Positions 12,552-25,575 of a stretch of DNA of 64,000 bases are shown here, one piece after another. The translations under genes and the position numbers were made by a program. The DNA comes from Polytrichum commune (taxonomy: Eukaryota; Streptophyta; Polytrichopsida; Polytrichales; Polytrichaceae): NCBI GenBank assembly GCA_950295325.1, contig OX485807.1:43244440-43308439 (forward strand). Direction: 5' to 3'. Positions within the stretch are counted from its first letter, which is position 1. Every line of letters starts with the position of its first letter. Under the pieces are notes generated by a model, which did not search any database, was not told where the DNA came from, and saw nothing but the letters and a program-made list of their open reading frames with translations.

Positions 12552-13163
12552 TTTCGATCCCTACCCTCACTTCGACTACAACCAAATTGTGCAGCTTGCC
12601 ACCAGCAACGTTAACTACCTACTTGCAGCAACTCAGCAGCTTTGGGGGATCAGTTGTAGTTCACCAAAACCTAGCTCTGCTCGCACCACAGGTCAAACCT
12701 CCAATTTCTTTAGCAACAACCCCACTCCATGCTTTCAGTTCTTCAATCCTGCAAACCCAAAAGCCCGCTCAAACTCATCGTCTGCAACTCCTCAGCATGG
12801 GCTAACTCCACAGTCCACGGTCAGCTTGAGAATCCCTCGATTCCAGCAGCTCCTACAGCAGAACTCCCTGCATGCGATCTGCAAGCACGTGGCTAAGCTT
12901 GCTGATCTTGAACACTCTGGAATCTGCACTCACCTCAATCCTTGGACTTCATAGCTAAAACTTATGCTCAAACTCTACAGAATCCATCCCCAAGAAATCC
13001 CCCGGACACCAGCATTCACCCTGTCACCTAAACTCACCAAATCTTGCTGAAAGCCCATCTGATTAATGCAGGAACTGAAGCAAGTCATAGTATGTACTTC
13101 AAAGTCCTGACCCGAACTGCCACGATCTAGTAAACTTATATTCCACCAATTCCCCCCTCCCAC
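12552..13163 (-). promoter_or_regulatory. Presumed 5' leader and proximal promoter of the aldehyde oxidase gene
   Basis: This segment lies between the start codon at 12,551 and the foldback element at 13,173. It is rich in C and A on the plus strand and has short open frames with no recognisable product. I see no convincing TATA box, so the transcription start cannot be placed. Its role is inferred only from position. Confidence 0.35.
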
Positions 13164-13172
13164 AATCCATTC

Positions 13173-14389
13173 GGCGGACGCTAAATCCCCCCCCCCCCCC
13201 CCAACGACCTTTTCGGGGGGGGGGAACATTCTGTCTGGGGCTAACTTGCATTTTTGAAGGCTACTTGTCCACAAATCCCATATTGAGTGCACTTCATTTT
13301 CAAGGTCTCAAATCCAATATATATGTTCACTTCCATTGAGTAAACAAGCAATTGACTAGAATTCATTTTCAAAGTGAAACCGCCAATAAAGCATGTAATT
13401 CACTTGGAAGTCAAAAATATTACAAAATCCTCATTACCATTGAAGTTATAATTTTTGTCACTTACAATTAAAAGGGACTTTGTCATTCTAAAATGAAACT
13501 AAAATTTTTATTTTTTATTTTTCATATAATATAATGTATTATAATATTTAATATTTAATATTTAATATCTTCTACAATCACAAAGTTTTCATACGCATTT
13601 AAACTAGTTAAGTAAGATTGAATGCAACTAAGTCTCATATATTCCAATTAATCCTAATTAAGCCCAATTAAATCAGAAAATATGCTTACCAAAATAATTA
13701 AGCCTAATTAATCATAAATTATATTTACTGGAGTTAATTCCATTTAAATCGTGACTAATTCCAGTGAGTACATTTTATAATTAATTAGGGTCAATTAATT
13801 TGGTACGCATATTTTCTGATTTAATTGGGCTTGAATAGGATTAATTAGGATAATCAGAAATTATTAGACTTAGTTGCATTCAATCTTACTTAACTAGTTT
13901 AAATGCGTATGAAATCTTTGTGATTGTAGAAGGTATTAAATATATATTATATATTATATGAAATTACATTATATGATATTTTTAAAAATCATAAATTTGA
14001 GTTTCATTTTAGAATGATAAAGTTCCTTTCAATTGTAAGTGACAAAAATTATAACCTCAATGTTAATGAGGATTTTGTAATATTTTTGACTTCCAAGTTA
14101 ATTACATGCTTTATTGGCGACTCACATTGAAAATGAAATCTGCTGTAGTCAATTGCTTATTTACTTAATGGAAGTGAACATATATATTGGATTTGAGACC
14201 TTGAAAATGAAGTGCACTCAATATGGGATTTGTGGACAAGTAGCCTTCAAAAATGCAAGTACACTAGTTTTTTCGAAATCGGTCGGGCGGGCAGCAGTTT
14301 TCGGTCGGGTCCAGAAAAAATGTCGGGGGGCTGCCCCTGACAGAATATTCCCCCCCCGAAAAGTTCGTGGGGGGTATTTAGCGTCCGCC
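13173..14389. mobile_element. Foldback Mutator-type (MULE) non-autonomous element
   Basis: The 1,217-bp element consists mainly of two long inverted arms of about 500-600 bp, with ends GGCGGACGCTAAAT and ATTTAGCGTCCGCC. It is flanked by a perfect 9-bp duplication AATCCATTC at 13,164-13,172 and 14,390-14,398, the size typical of Mutator elements. Near each terminus are runs of C and G around 'TTTTCGGGGGGGG', so the ends can fold on themselves. The interior is AT-rich and has no transposase. It lies about 620 bp upstream of the aldehyde oxidase start codon. Confidence 0.88.
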
Positions 14390-14398
14390 AATCCATTC

Positions 14399-17300
14399 CA
14401 GGAACTCTGGAGCAGCCATTTGCAGCCCGTCAGCTTAACCCAGATACAGCCCGGTGAAATTTCCGAATATTCATGTCAATCTATACTATTTCCGGCAGAA
14501 ACAGTGCAGGCAGTCGACACCGAAGCTACATGCATCACTGCACTGTATGTTGTATTTTTACTGTCACCAATTCATTTTGTCTTGTTCAATACTCATTGTA
14601 AACCGGCCCTGCAGTGATACCAACACTTGATGCAAACCTAACACTGTTTGTCATTCCTTGTGAAAAAATTTGGACATTACAGATTTACAGTGATGCAATA
14701 CTGTCACTTTCTACGTGGTTTTTCATCAAAATTTCAATTATCCATGACAGTAATGCATTACGTAACTGTTGAAATGCAAAATATACCAAAAATGGATGAA
14801 TTAAAAGTAAATTGGGTTGAGAGGATTCATAAACTTATTCATAAGAAGTGTCGTTAGACATCACATTGTTCACATTTATAATAGTGTTATGTGGGATTGA
14901 CATTATTCCACAGAAGAGTCCCCATATTCAGATTGAATGTGAAAATATTTTGTGGCATACTGTCAATCCCACAAAACATTGTTATGGATATGAATATTGT
15001 TATGGAAAAGTTACCACAATGACATAGAGTATCATAGGTAGTATGATTTCATTTTGGGTCATTGGGCCTTGGATAGGCCCTTTTAGCTCTACTCCCACTT
15101 TTCTTTATGATGTGTGTTCAAGGTCAAACGCATGCCGCACGCAAAGTGATCAAACTTTAAGGTAGACGTGCCTAATTCAACTTCTTATATGAATCAGACA
15201 CCTATACGTGAGTGCTATGTGATGTGGTGTGGTGTGGTGTGGCTTCAAAAACAGATACCAAAAAGACATGTGATTACAAGAAATTGGACTACATGCTCAA
15301 AATATGATAATTATTATAGGTTTGATAGTCAACATCATCGAGGGGGCTTATATGAACATTTAAAATCATGAGAATCTCCACTTTGATAATGAATAAAATA
15401 TTTAAATGAGCTCCAAAAACTTTGAGGAAAACAACTACAAACTCAAGTAGGATTTATTAACGATCTCAAACTACTTGCATGTTTCATGTCCTAGGAAAAT
15501 TGGGCTAGTCAGAGGAAGTAGCTATATAAGACCCATCTACCTTAGCAAATAGATTTCAAGGCCATCGTAACCATTTTCCTCATCGTTGATTTTTGGAGTT
15601 ATGAATATGTTTCTCTTAGTCGTCATCACAGTGAAGATTGTCTATGTTATTAATTGGTCATATAGCTCCCCTCAATTATGTTGACTTCTTAGCCTAGAAT
15701 GGTTAACAAAATCTGAGCATTTAGTCCACTCTCTTTTCAACACATGTCTTTTTGTTGCTTGTTCTTAGATCCAGACATAGCCACACACCACTCAAATATA
15801 GGTGTCAAATTAAGATCATAAAATTAGGCCCGCTCGTCTTAAGGTATGTGGTCTTATGTGATTGTTGTTCTTGATCAAAACCCAACTATATGGCAAGGCT
15901 CGTAGTTCATAATGGACATCAAAAAGACATGTGCCACAACGAGATTGGACTATGTGCTCAAGGCATAGAGGACACATAAAGGTTATTCTAGGTTCAATAG
16001 TGAACATAGTTGGGAAGGTCTATGTGATGGTTTAAAGAGAAGGAGAATCTTCACTTCAAACTCTCCCAAACTTGGAATGACAATCTTCATTGTTCACAAT
16101 TATTGACCAGATGAGACAATTAGGCCAAGCCAATTCAATAGTGATATTTGTGTAGAATTGAAAGTGCCCATGATAGGGCCGCACACCTTGGTTTTCCAAC
16201 ATCAATTATGGTCCAAACTTTCAAAATCAATGTGGTCCACAATAATTTTGCGCCGCATCAAACAATTTGATCCAATTTAAGATTGTCATAATCTAGTTAC
16301 TTGCAATGTTTGCCAAAGAGGGATTAAACGTGGAGTTTGGTGCCTCTTTGAAGGACTCTCCTATCAAGACTCATTTGAGCTTCTTGCATTAGAGCCTAGT
16401 TTGATACATGAGTGGAACTCTGGAGACCTCCCTTTCATTCATACACATTTGAGAGGCTTTTAAAATTGGATCATGCTCATCATGTGCAAGGGTAGCTTAA
16501 CCCACTGATCATTATAGAAGGTTGGTTTTTAATAAATCAACCCCGTTCATTTAGCATGAACACATAAGATTCATTAAACATGGGTTAGTTTATGCATAAA
16601 GCTTTCAAACTTGTCTTTTAAGCAACTCGCTTGAGTTTGACATGCACAATTTATTGATAATTCTAGAATGTATCAAGTTGAAGTTGTCACAACATACTTC
16701 CACCCAAATATCAAAATATCATTCACATTGGGGGGGGGGGCATTAATCCGGCATTACACTAGAAAATGTGGTGAGAGAAAAGATAGAGCCACATTTAAAA
16801 TTTAATGTAAACATTAGAAAAATATTAAAAATGTACAATATTGGAGATACATTATATTCCAAACATATGTAGCATATAAGTAAAATATTCCATATATAAG
16901 CACATTGCTTCATAGAAACCCCCCCTCTTAATTCCAGGTTGTCCATATTTCTACAAGGAAGTTACCATCATGTGCATTTACATGGGGTCGATGACGAATG
17001 TTGCAGACCATATCACGGGTCCACCCGCACTTCTTGGTCAAGGCTTCTATTAGGGTAAGTAACCACTCAATAGTTGTATTGTGCCCAAAGCACCTATGCA
17101 AAATTACTGTTCAAATAAAAGTTGTAAAACTAGAAGTTAGCTAATTTTTTGGACCTTCTTTGTGTGAAGAAATCTTAACTCATTCATACCCTTGATGCTA
17201 ACTAACTTTCTACTAATGATTAGCCAAATATTTTTATTGAATTCGTGACTCTCACTTCCCCATTCCTTCTTCGTCATGCTACGAGGTGGACCACACTATT

Positions 17301-18540
17301 TCTTACATCATCCTAAATTAGCATACATTTTTAAACCATGAATAATATTTTAATGGTAAGTTATTATTATAGTATTATTTTCAATGTTTGAATTAGAAAT
17401 CAATAAAATAGTTCATTTTAATAAAATAGTTAATAATAGTTTAATCATAATGAAACACAAATGGTGTGGTTTTCATAATCAGTGTCATGTTCAAACTTGG
17501 ACAAGTTTGGTAACAAGTTTGGTTAGTTCTAATAGAGGGGTTGTGAAATTGAGTACCTACACTATATATGATATGTTGTGTGGCTTACTATTTGAATTTA
17601 CACAATTCTATATCCTTTTAATATTGGTGTAATTTTTTAACCAAGTAAAGTTATTAATATATTATGAGCACATAGTTCAATCTCCTTTCAACACGTGTCT
17701 ATTTGCTCTTCAGTCTAGTCCAAGTCATTTCAAATGGTTTTGCCACAAACTTACACAGAATTAAGTTTAATGTGGGATTGATGAGAGGTATGATCATATA
17801 CAATAATTCCCTCTCAGCCTTGACAATTGATGAGCTTGCCGGTAATATTATGCATGGATGGTACATTTATTTTTTTCCCAACACCTACCATAAGGGATAC
17901 AATACAAGTTTACCCCTATATGTTTATTGTCGATCCATACTTAATTTACCTAAGTAGAATGACTTGGAGTTATAAACCCCAAATTAGGTGTTATTTGGCT
18001 AAATGTAATAAACATGGCTCAACATAAGCATCAATGTTTCACCCTCCCCATCGATAGGCGTTGTGAGGAGAGAGGCGGTTATCATATACGGTAGTATTTC
18101 TCATCCATTCAACATAAAACTTGACCCCTTGTAGGTTTGTTGCAGACTCATTTCAAATGACCTCGTGCAAAGAAAACTCGGGGTTTTTGGAGCTACTTCC
18201 AATGTCAAATCAACGTTTTAAAAGAAATGAACTTTATGATGCATACTATTTCATGGCCTTTATGTGGGACGATTGAGAGGTATGCTTGTACATGATAATT
18301 CCCTCTCTCCACGTTCACAACATGTACAACTTGGGATTCGTGGTCTCTATGTAGACTCACCATTGTGGATGAAGGGGTTGTAGTCAAAACAAGTCCCCTA
18401 TCAAGTCAAGGGGCCGATCCATTCCAACTGGACTCTACTTGATTAATAAAAGGTCTCTGGTGCTACGTCCAGAGTCGCCTCATATACAAATAATCATGTA
18501 CGGGCTATAATACGAATCACTACGTTTTTGCCTTCGCAAT
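14399..18540. other. AT-rich intergenic sequence without a supported gene
   Basis: No open frame here shows domain motifs or matching splice sites. A degenerate duplication links about 15,245-15,380 with about 15,905-16,070 (shared 'aaaagacatgtg' followed by 'gattggacta'-like text). A run of ten G occurs at about 16,731. Nothing else stands out. Confidence 0.5.
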
Positions 18541-18561
18541 GGAAGAGTTTGCTCAGAGACT

Positions 18562-19975
18562 ACGAATCCCTAGCCAACACGTACGGCCAGGGATTCGTGT
18601 TGTTCGCGCAAACTCATCCATTTGTGTAGGTGAAATCGTAGTAAATGGCACTATAACCCGTAAACGACTCATTGACTTAAAAATAGCATCAGAAACTCCA
18701 AATGAGTGGATTGAAGTCTAGCTAGAATGTATCAACCCTCAATCGTATAGGGGTTTTGTTTCGACTAGAGCCCCTTCATCCATGACGAATGAGGTTATGC
18801 AAACACCACGAATCCCTAGCCAACACGTATAACCAAGGATTCGTGTTGTTCGCGCAAACTCATTCATTGTGTAGGTTAAATCGTAGTAAACGACACTATA
18901 ACCCGTAAACGACTCGTTAACTCAAAAATAGCATCAGAAATTCCAAATGAGTGGATTGAAGTCTAGCTAGAATGAATCAACCCTCAATCATATAGGGATT
19001 TTGTTTTGAATGGAGCCCCTTCATCCACGACGAATGATGTTACAATCCACCCTCTATAAGTGTTAACAATTGGGAGTGGTAATATTGTTAACACTTATAG
19101 GAATATAGAGTTTAACAAATCAAAACATAACACGTATAAATGTAACACAAGTAAAATATTGTTATAATACCAAATGAAGTTCCAAAATACAATTGAGGAG
19201 TCTCACTCCTCCATTTCCACTCCTCTAGGGTGGAAGAAGCCATCTATAGAGGTCTGAACTCTGAAGCCTGAACTCTGAAGCCTTCCCCATCTCTACTGTC
19301 CTAGATTAAATTGAAAGACATATGCAAACTGACTCTAAACCACAAGGACACAAACCCTATCCACAAAAATAATACAGCACCCTCAAAATTAATCAGACAA
19401 AACTCGCCGCCGCTGCCGCGGGAGACTTGGAAGGCAGATTTCGGCCAACCATAACTCACTCGTTAGAAGTCGGAATTCGACAAAACTACTACCATTGGAA
19501 TCGTCTCCTCAATAGCTTTCTAATGGTATGTGATTCGCCCTACAAGTCTGAAATTCGAAAACAACATTCTCAGAAATTCGAACGCTGGTAGACTAGCTCA
19601 ACCTGCTAGGGTAAACTGAGTTGACGAGGGAGGGACTTGCAGTCAATATCCTAAACCCTAATAATTTCTAAATGGGGGGTATGTTACAGTATGTTACAAT
19701 ATATTACATGTGCTATGTTACAGTATATTGTATTGTATGGTATTATATAGTATAATAATAAGTTAACAGATATAGAGGGCAAAATTACAAAGAGGGGAGT
19801 AGCCAATCAGTTAACAATTAACAGTTAACAGTTAACGTTATTGTAGTCTCCCCAAGTAGGGAGTAGAAAAAATGTTAACACTTATGGAATTTTAACACTT
19901 ATAGAGGTAACACTTATAGAGGTAACACTTATAGAGGGTGGACTGTATGCAAACACCACGAATCCCTAGAGAACA
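18562..19975 (+). repeat. Tandem direct repeat of 246 bp, second copy split by a pogo-like element
   Basis: The segment starting 'acgaatccctagccaacacg' occurs at 18,562 and again at 18,808, and the following ~230 bp match closely. The start of a third unit is at 19,958, after the insertion at 19,043-19,945. A 60-codon open frame exists in the first unit, but it has no recognisable features and is not intact in the second. The repeat provides an uninserted reference for the transposon. Confidence 0.8.
19043..19945. mobile_element. pogo-like (Tc1/mariner, Emigrant-type) non-autonomous element
   Basis: The 903-bp element has terminal inverted repeats CAATCCACCCTCTATAAG and CAGTCCACCCTCTATAAG (the latter read from the right end). 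It is flanked by TA dinucleotides at 19,041-19,042 and 19,946-19,947. The preceding repeat unit shows the empty site, GTTATGC at 18,795-18,800, with a single TA. Plant pogo-like elements have similar 'CAGT...CCTCTATAA' ends (family knowledge). It has no transposase frame. The interior includes 'gttaacacttatag' repeats near the right end. Confidence 0.85.
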
Positions 19976-22490
19976 TGTGCCCAAATGCGACATGACCCGT
20001 CAAATGGAACAATACTTGGGATCACACCTCATGTTCACGGTGACCAAGGCTGACGGCATCCTTAGGTCATGTCCGGGTGATCTTTTATTCCGAGTGGATG
20101 CGGGCCCTCGATTTAGCATTGAAATCCCCTTGTTAGTCAAGTGTCTACTATATGTCGCTGGCTTCCTCACTCAAGAAACTTCACTCATCATGAGAAAGTG
20201 CAGTGGTGCTTCCCCCAAGGGTGTCCTTTCCATGGACTCTTCTTGGGGTACGTGAGAAAGTTGCAAGTGTGTGGAAAGCTCGACCATGCACGGCCGCCAA
20301 AATATTTATTTGTAGGTGACTAGAATTCTTTTTAAGACTGGACTCAAGAACAACTATACTGTAGCTGACTATAATGTTTTTGTAAGGAAGTGATATATAT
20401 TCGAAGAACTTTTGCTTCGTGGTTCGCTTCGGTTCGAGGTCTCGGGTATTCTCACGTCACTGAGGGTCGTCGAGAAACGCCTTTATACGATCACTCACAA
20501 TGTTGGGCTCCGGAAAAAAAACCTTCATGTAACACTATCAACATTAGAAAGGATATGTAGTGTTTGATAACCGTATGAAAGTAGGTCACAATAAACGTAA
20601 ACTCAAACACTAAATATCAACTATGGTAATATGTGGAAGTTACATGTTTGAATTTAGTGTTAGTAAAGATATGAAATCCATGTTTCACATGAAGGAAGGT
20701 GGTAGTAGGGAAGGTGGCGGCACATTTATGTCTAATACTAATTGTTAAGGAATTGAAAATTAGTGTTGAGCAGGGTAGGGTGGTGACAACATTAAATATA
20801 ATCAACGAGCCGCTAGGGGCCAAAGGCCCACCGCTGGTGGGAGAAGAAGTCCACAAGAAAGTTGGCACGTAAGAAGTTGACAAATTTCAACCTTCATACT
20901 AAGTAACCAAGGAAGACATGCATACCTTATGTCGCGGATTAATTAACCGAAATTGCAGACATGTTATCTGCCTTCATCGAATTCCTCTCTACAAAGATTA
21001 TTTGACCTAGACAATCACACTAAAGACTATTTCAACCGCTAAACCAACCAAGAATCAAAGGACATAAGTATGGAACCCTGAGAATCACCCATTTTCCTCA
21101 TAATTAAGCACCCACTTCTCGTAGGATGTGCAACACTCAAAGAGTGCAGACAACAAATTGACAAATCCAAATCGTGGCAATGACAATTCTTGTAATTTTC
21201 AGAACTCGTACAAATGTCTTATTCATTATCAAAAGACTAGTGTCCATAATTTTGCCAACACTAAAATCCCAATCTTTTGATTGTATATGCATTCCAATGT
21301 CAAGGAAAGATAGCATTTGGACATGTAAAGGATTGGTTGTGATAATAATCTCATATATGTTGGTGAATTATACACCACATAAGGGGCATTCGAAGGTTTG
21401 TTCTTGTTTGAATGGAGCACATATAATCATTTTGTTACTTGAGGCGTTGGTTGCGAAGTTTGCAAGATATGCGTTTGTTGCTCCATATGGAGTAGAGCCT
21501 TGCATGGACATTGTAGCATCAATATATGAATTATGTACTAATCGATATTGTTGCTTACGATTTCCCATCTTTGTCACGTCACATATTGCACAACAATGTA
21601 AGTCTTTAAAAAATAAATTTGTTTGTATTGACCAAGAATCATGCATATCACTTTTGTGAGATCAATATTGATCTCATGGTTGAAATTGTTGCATACGCCT
21701 TATTCGAATTTGTTCGTGTACCTCTTTTTTAAACCTCATCGTACTAATTATGTCTTACTTCAGCCAATCAATTCAATTCAATACATTAAGTTGTTTAAAG
21801 ACTTGTTTGTGTGAAAAAATCAGATTTATATATATAACATGCATAATATGCATTTCCGTCAGCACACAAGCGTATCTAAGAAGATATATAATTTATCTGT
21901 CGGAAAAAAAAACAACATGATAGGTAAGACACGATATTTTTGTTATCTATTTGTGGATTTTCTCTTGAGCATCCAATACAAAGGGTCGGCCGATGGGTGG
22001 CCCTCATAATATTGTAGCTTCGGAAAGGCTCGGATTGGTACATACGTATTAGTTGTTTATCCTTTCTATCAATCATATATTTTTGTGTAGTGGTATAGAC
22101 AACGTCCATATGGAAATGTTATGCAAATGAAACGTATAGTCTAACGACGCCCCCCATCTTGAGAGGTGGAAAGCGGGCGTGTTGACGTAGTCACCTGTGT
22201 GGTGATATCGTTTGGCCTACGTACACTCGTCCATTATTCTTGGCATGAATTATGTAATATAATAAATATCAAGAGTTATATCCAATGTAACGATGAAGCA
22301 CAAATGCAAAATTATAAACGTGATAAACGAGGTGTACCTGCAGGTTATAGTCTAGACGCTCAAGGACCGCGCTTCTCATTTTTTGAACATAAAGCTCCTC
22401 CAAAAGCTGGAACCAACGCATCATTGGATCCCGAAATAAGGACTGGATTTGCACTTGGAAGAATAGGGACCAATGGATCGATTTGCGTCT
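19976..22490. other. Intergenic sequence, no supported gene
   Basis: Several open frames of 60-160 codons exist, the longest at 21,174-21,659, but they look like random AT-rich translation without domain motifs. I see no repeat or RNA gene. Confidence 0.45.
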
Positions 22491-22497
22491 AGATATT

Positions 22498-23113
22498 TTA
22501 TTCCTTCATTACGCGCAATATACATTTTGTACGATCGTAGGACAAATCGTACCATATCGTGGTGCCAGTAATTTCAAATTCATGGTAAAAGCGGAACATT
22601 TGATGTGACGTCAAATCTCCGGAGATGACGGTTTTAAGCATTGTTTTGGCTCTCCAAGTTGGGAGTGTGACTTCGATGTTTGTGTATTGGATATGCAACA
22701 CGTCTAGAAGCACCTTCAAGTAACTTGAGGAGGATGTACATTTAGAAAATTCAAAATTGTAGTGGTAATGACATCTATATGGAAGGAAACAAAATTGTTT
22801 GGTAATTAAAAAATGATACTGCACGATGTAATAGGTGTTCGAAACAATGAATGTATGTATGACATAAGGTGCATACTTGGACATGACAAGCCACCATGGA
22901 TCTTCTCAAAATCCTTCCAATATTTTGCATGCTCTGTAATGAACTGATTAACCTCTCGCACAGTGTCGAAACCAGGTGGGTTCAATAAATTTTTGTAGCC
23001 GCAGACGTCCAAGAGTCGTCGTTGGGTTTCGGTAGAATAGAATTTTTTGTATTGCGTGATTTTTTTGTAACTGTTTTTGGCAACTACGCCTTGAATTTTA
23101 TGAGCAGGCGGAA
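22498..23113 (-). CDS. Unrecognised exon-like open frames
   Basis: On the minus strand about 75 codons (from about 23,113 to 22,885) encode a hydrophilic stretch containing KFYSTETQRRLLDVCGYKN and FDTVREVNQFITEHAKYWKD. Its residue mix looks like real protein. A second open block (about 22,765-22,498) ends in a stop and is preceded by a plausible 'catatag' acceptor. I could not find a donor whose phase joins the two. They may be exons of a decayed or partly seen gene. I do not recognise the family. A membrane or signal segment is not apparent. Confidence 0.3.
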
Positions 23114-23430
23114 ATAGTTGATTACATGATGACTACAGTTGGCATTGGTGGCCACCATTGTAAGCATTGCGCAATAAACGTATGTTTCATGACATTTGGA
23201 TCACCAAACTATTGAAAATACAACGATCGTATGGATCTATAATGACGAAATCATATAGCGTTTTGTGATGCTAAAGAATCTTAGTTCATTGATTCAACAC
23301 AATGGTATGTAGTTTAATTATTTCGATGGCCTTAAACTATCACTTCACTATCGACAACCAATACTAATAGACATATTGGTTTCTATAAAAACATATGCAT
23401 TATATAATTTACAAAGGCGATTAGTTATGT

Positions 23431-24580
23431 CACTAGTAGAAAATCATGACCAACTCAACAAAAAATCAACAGATCTATGTTGATCCGGACACTGCATTCA
23501 TCGATTTCACTGATTTCTGAACTTTTATAAAAATAAACAATTTGTTGCCTATTTTTTTGTTGATCTGAATAGTACAATGACCAAATCAACAAAATTTTGG
23601 GATCTTTTTAGAATATTCTATAAATTTTTATGTCTTTTGCAATTTATGGACTTGTAAATGTATAAGTGTGGAAATAATTACGAATTCGAAGGAAAGAAAA
23701 TATTATAAATATTAATAATAGACGGTAACTAGTAAATGATATACTATAAAAATAAATAATAATAGAGGACCGTAAATAGTAAATTATAAATTATAAACTG
23801 TAAATTATAGAGAGTAAAAATTAAATAATAGACAGTAAATAGTAAATGATGGGTAAAAAATAATAAATAGTGGGAAATAAACAATAAATAGTAAATAGTA
23901 AAAATCAAAAAATAAATATTACACAGTAAATATCATACAACAAAATTAGATAGTAAATAGTAAAAGAAAGGCAGTAAATTATATACATCAAATATTTACT
24001 GTAAATATATATAATAAATATATACAATAAATATACAATAAATGAAGGCAATAAATTATATACAGTAAATATTTACTATAAATATATACATCAAGTAGAT
24101 AGTAGAGAGAAAATAGTGGCCTTAATTAGTCTAGAAAGGTTTGAAGCACTCCATATGTAATATGTGTGATGTGATGACTTAGTGGTTAAGGCACATCTGT
24201 GGGTGTCACTAGGTGCAAGGTTCGAATCCCTTGGCCTTGCCACCTAGGTGAGTGGTAGGTAGTTTATTCTTGTAGGTGAGGTATAGGTTGAGGGTTACTT
24301 GGGAGGGGTTAGAAGGTGCGGACCTACAAACCATCCATGTATGATTTTTAATTATATATATATATATATATATATCATTAATTTAAATTACCTCTGAACT
24401 ATTTATCTATAAATAAATAAAATAAGTTTTTTAAAAAAAATATTTTTGTGACGAGATCAACTGAAAAAATCAACAAAATTGTGTTACATCATGTCCAGGT
24501 CAACGCATCCTAAGTAACAACTGCGACCAACAAAATTTTGTTAATTTTTTGTTGATCCGGACGCAGAATTTCTACTAGTG
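23431..24580. mobile_element. Non-autonomous CACTA-like element
   Basis: The 1,150-bp element starts CACTAGTAGAAAA and ends TTTCTACTAGTG. Subterminal blocks are repeated in inverted order: 'aaatcaac' and 'gttgatccggac' occur near both ends. The interior is very AT-rich, with many 'agtaaatagtaaat' units (about 23,690-24,110). There is no transposase. Flanking triplets are TGT and TGC, so the expected 3-bp duplication is imperfect. A SINE lies inside the right half. Confidence 0.65.
24166..24375 (+). mobile_element. tRNA-derived SINE
   Basis: A polymerase III A-box-like sequence (gacttagtggttaaggc, about 24,176-24,192) is followed 26 bp later by a B box (ggttcgaatcc, 24,219-24,229), as in a tRNA-derived promoter. 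About 120 bp of unrelated body follows, ending in an (AT)n tail at about 24,354-24,375. The region cannot fold into a full tRNA, so a SINE is more likely than a tRNA gene. Clear target duplications were not found. Confidence 0.7.
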
Positions 24581-25535
24581 TGCAAATTTCGTAAAATCCG
24601 AAAAATCACAACTATGTTGAAAGCCCGGAACTGCATCATTTTTTACAAAAAAAAAGCATTGCCACAAAAGACAAAGATAGACAAAAGTTCTCACCAAAGA
24701 AAATCACATTGGATAACCTTAATTAATCTAGATCAGCAGACAATCGCCTTGCAATTTACATATGCCACATGTAGTTAAGGTTTTAGCTAGGGCTCAAACC
24801 AACCCAAAGAAAACAACCCAAGGACTAGGTCTCTAGGAAGACTAAACTAGTGTTTATAAGGATTAATGTCACATTGGATTAAGGTTCTTATAACAATCTA
24901 GGTCTTTTAGTCTTTTCATTCCTTATGGTTCATTGGTGCTTTGAGTTGTGTGTGGGTTTGTCTTATCTGACGACTCCTATCACTCTAATTTCATGCTTTC
25001 TAATTATGCCATGAAGCTCAACAACTTTGGCAATAATATTTTCATATCTTGGCAATAGTCTTCCAATGGATTTTTATCCTATTGGGGTTAGTATATTTTT
25101 TTCTTTAATAACATAGTAATGCAATGCCATCAAGAGTTCAATAGTTCAACACAATAGTTCAATTAGTTATTTTACTTATATTAATAATTCTTCATAAACT
25201 TATCTCATTCATGAACCATCACACATAACCTCTTGGTCTGTAATCTTTGCACAATTCAAGATAAAACAAACATACATGGCTATATTTTGTATTAGCATAT
25301 TACTTAATTAGCCAAGTGTTAATCATGTTAACAAGATACGCAATATTAATCACTAATTTCTCAATTCATCATTTCAATGTCAAGTGACAAATTCACATAT
25401 TAACTAATGATGATTGCTATACTCTCAGCTCACACTTCTTTCTCCTCAGGGTTAGCACGTTCATGATATCATCATCAAACTACACTTATCTCCACTCTTA
25501 TAGCACTCTCTCTCTCAGCCACTCACTCATGCAAA

Positions 25536-25575
<40 letters not shown>

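Noticed and set aside
12587..12954. Plus-strand open frame upstream of aldehyde oxidase
   Set aside because: It partly overlaps aldehyde oxidase exon 1 on the other strand, has no recognised motif, and its composition reflects the C/A-rich leader.
13186..13222. Poly-C / poly-G tract as a G-quadruplex regulatory element
   Set aside because: It is part of the foldback element's terminal repeat and varies in length between its two ends, as expected of slippage.
18539..18721. 60-codon open frame in the tandem repeat
   Set aside because: Not kept open in the second repeat unit and without domain features.
24173..24240. tRNA gene
   Set aside because: A and B boxes are present but the acceptor and anticodon arms do not pair, so a SINE head is the better reading.
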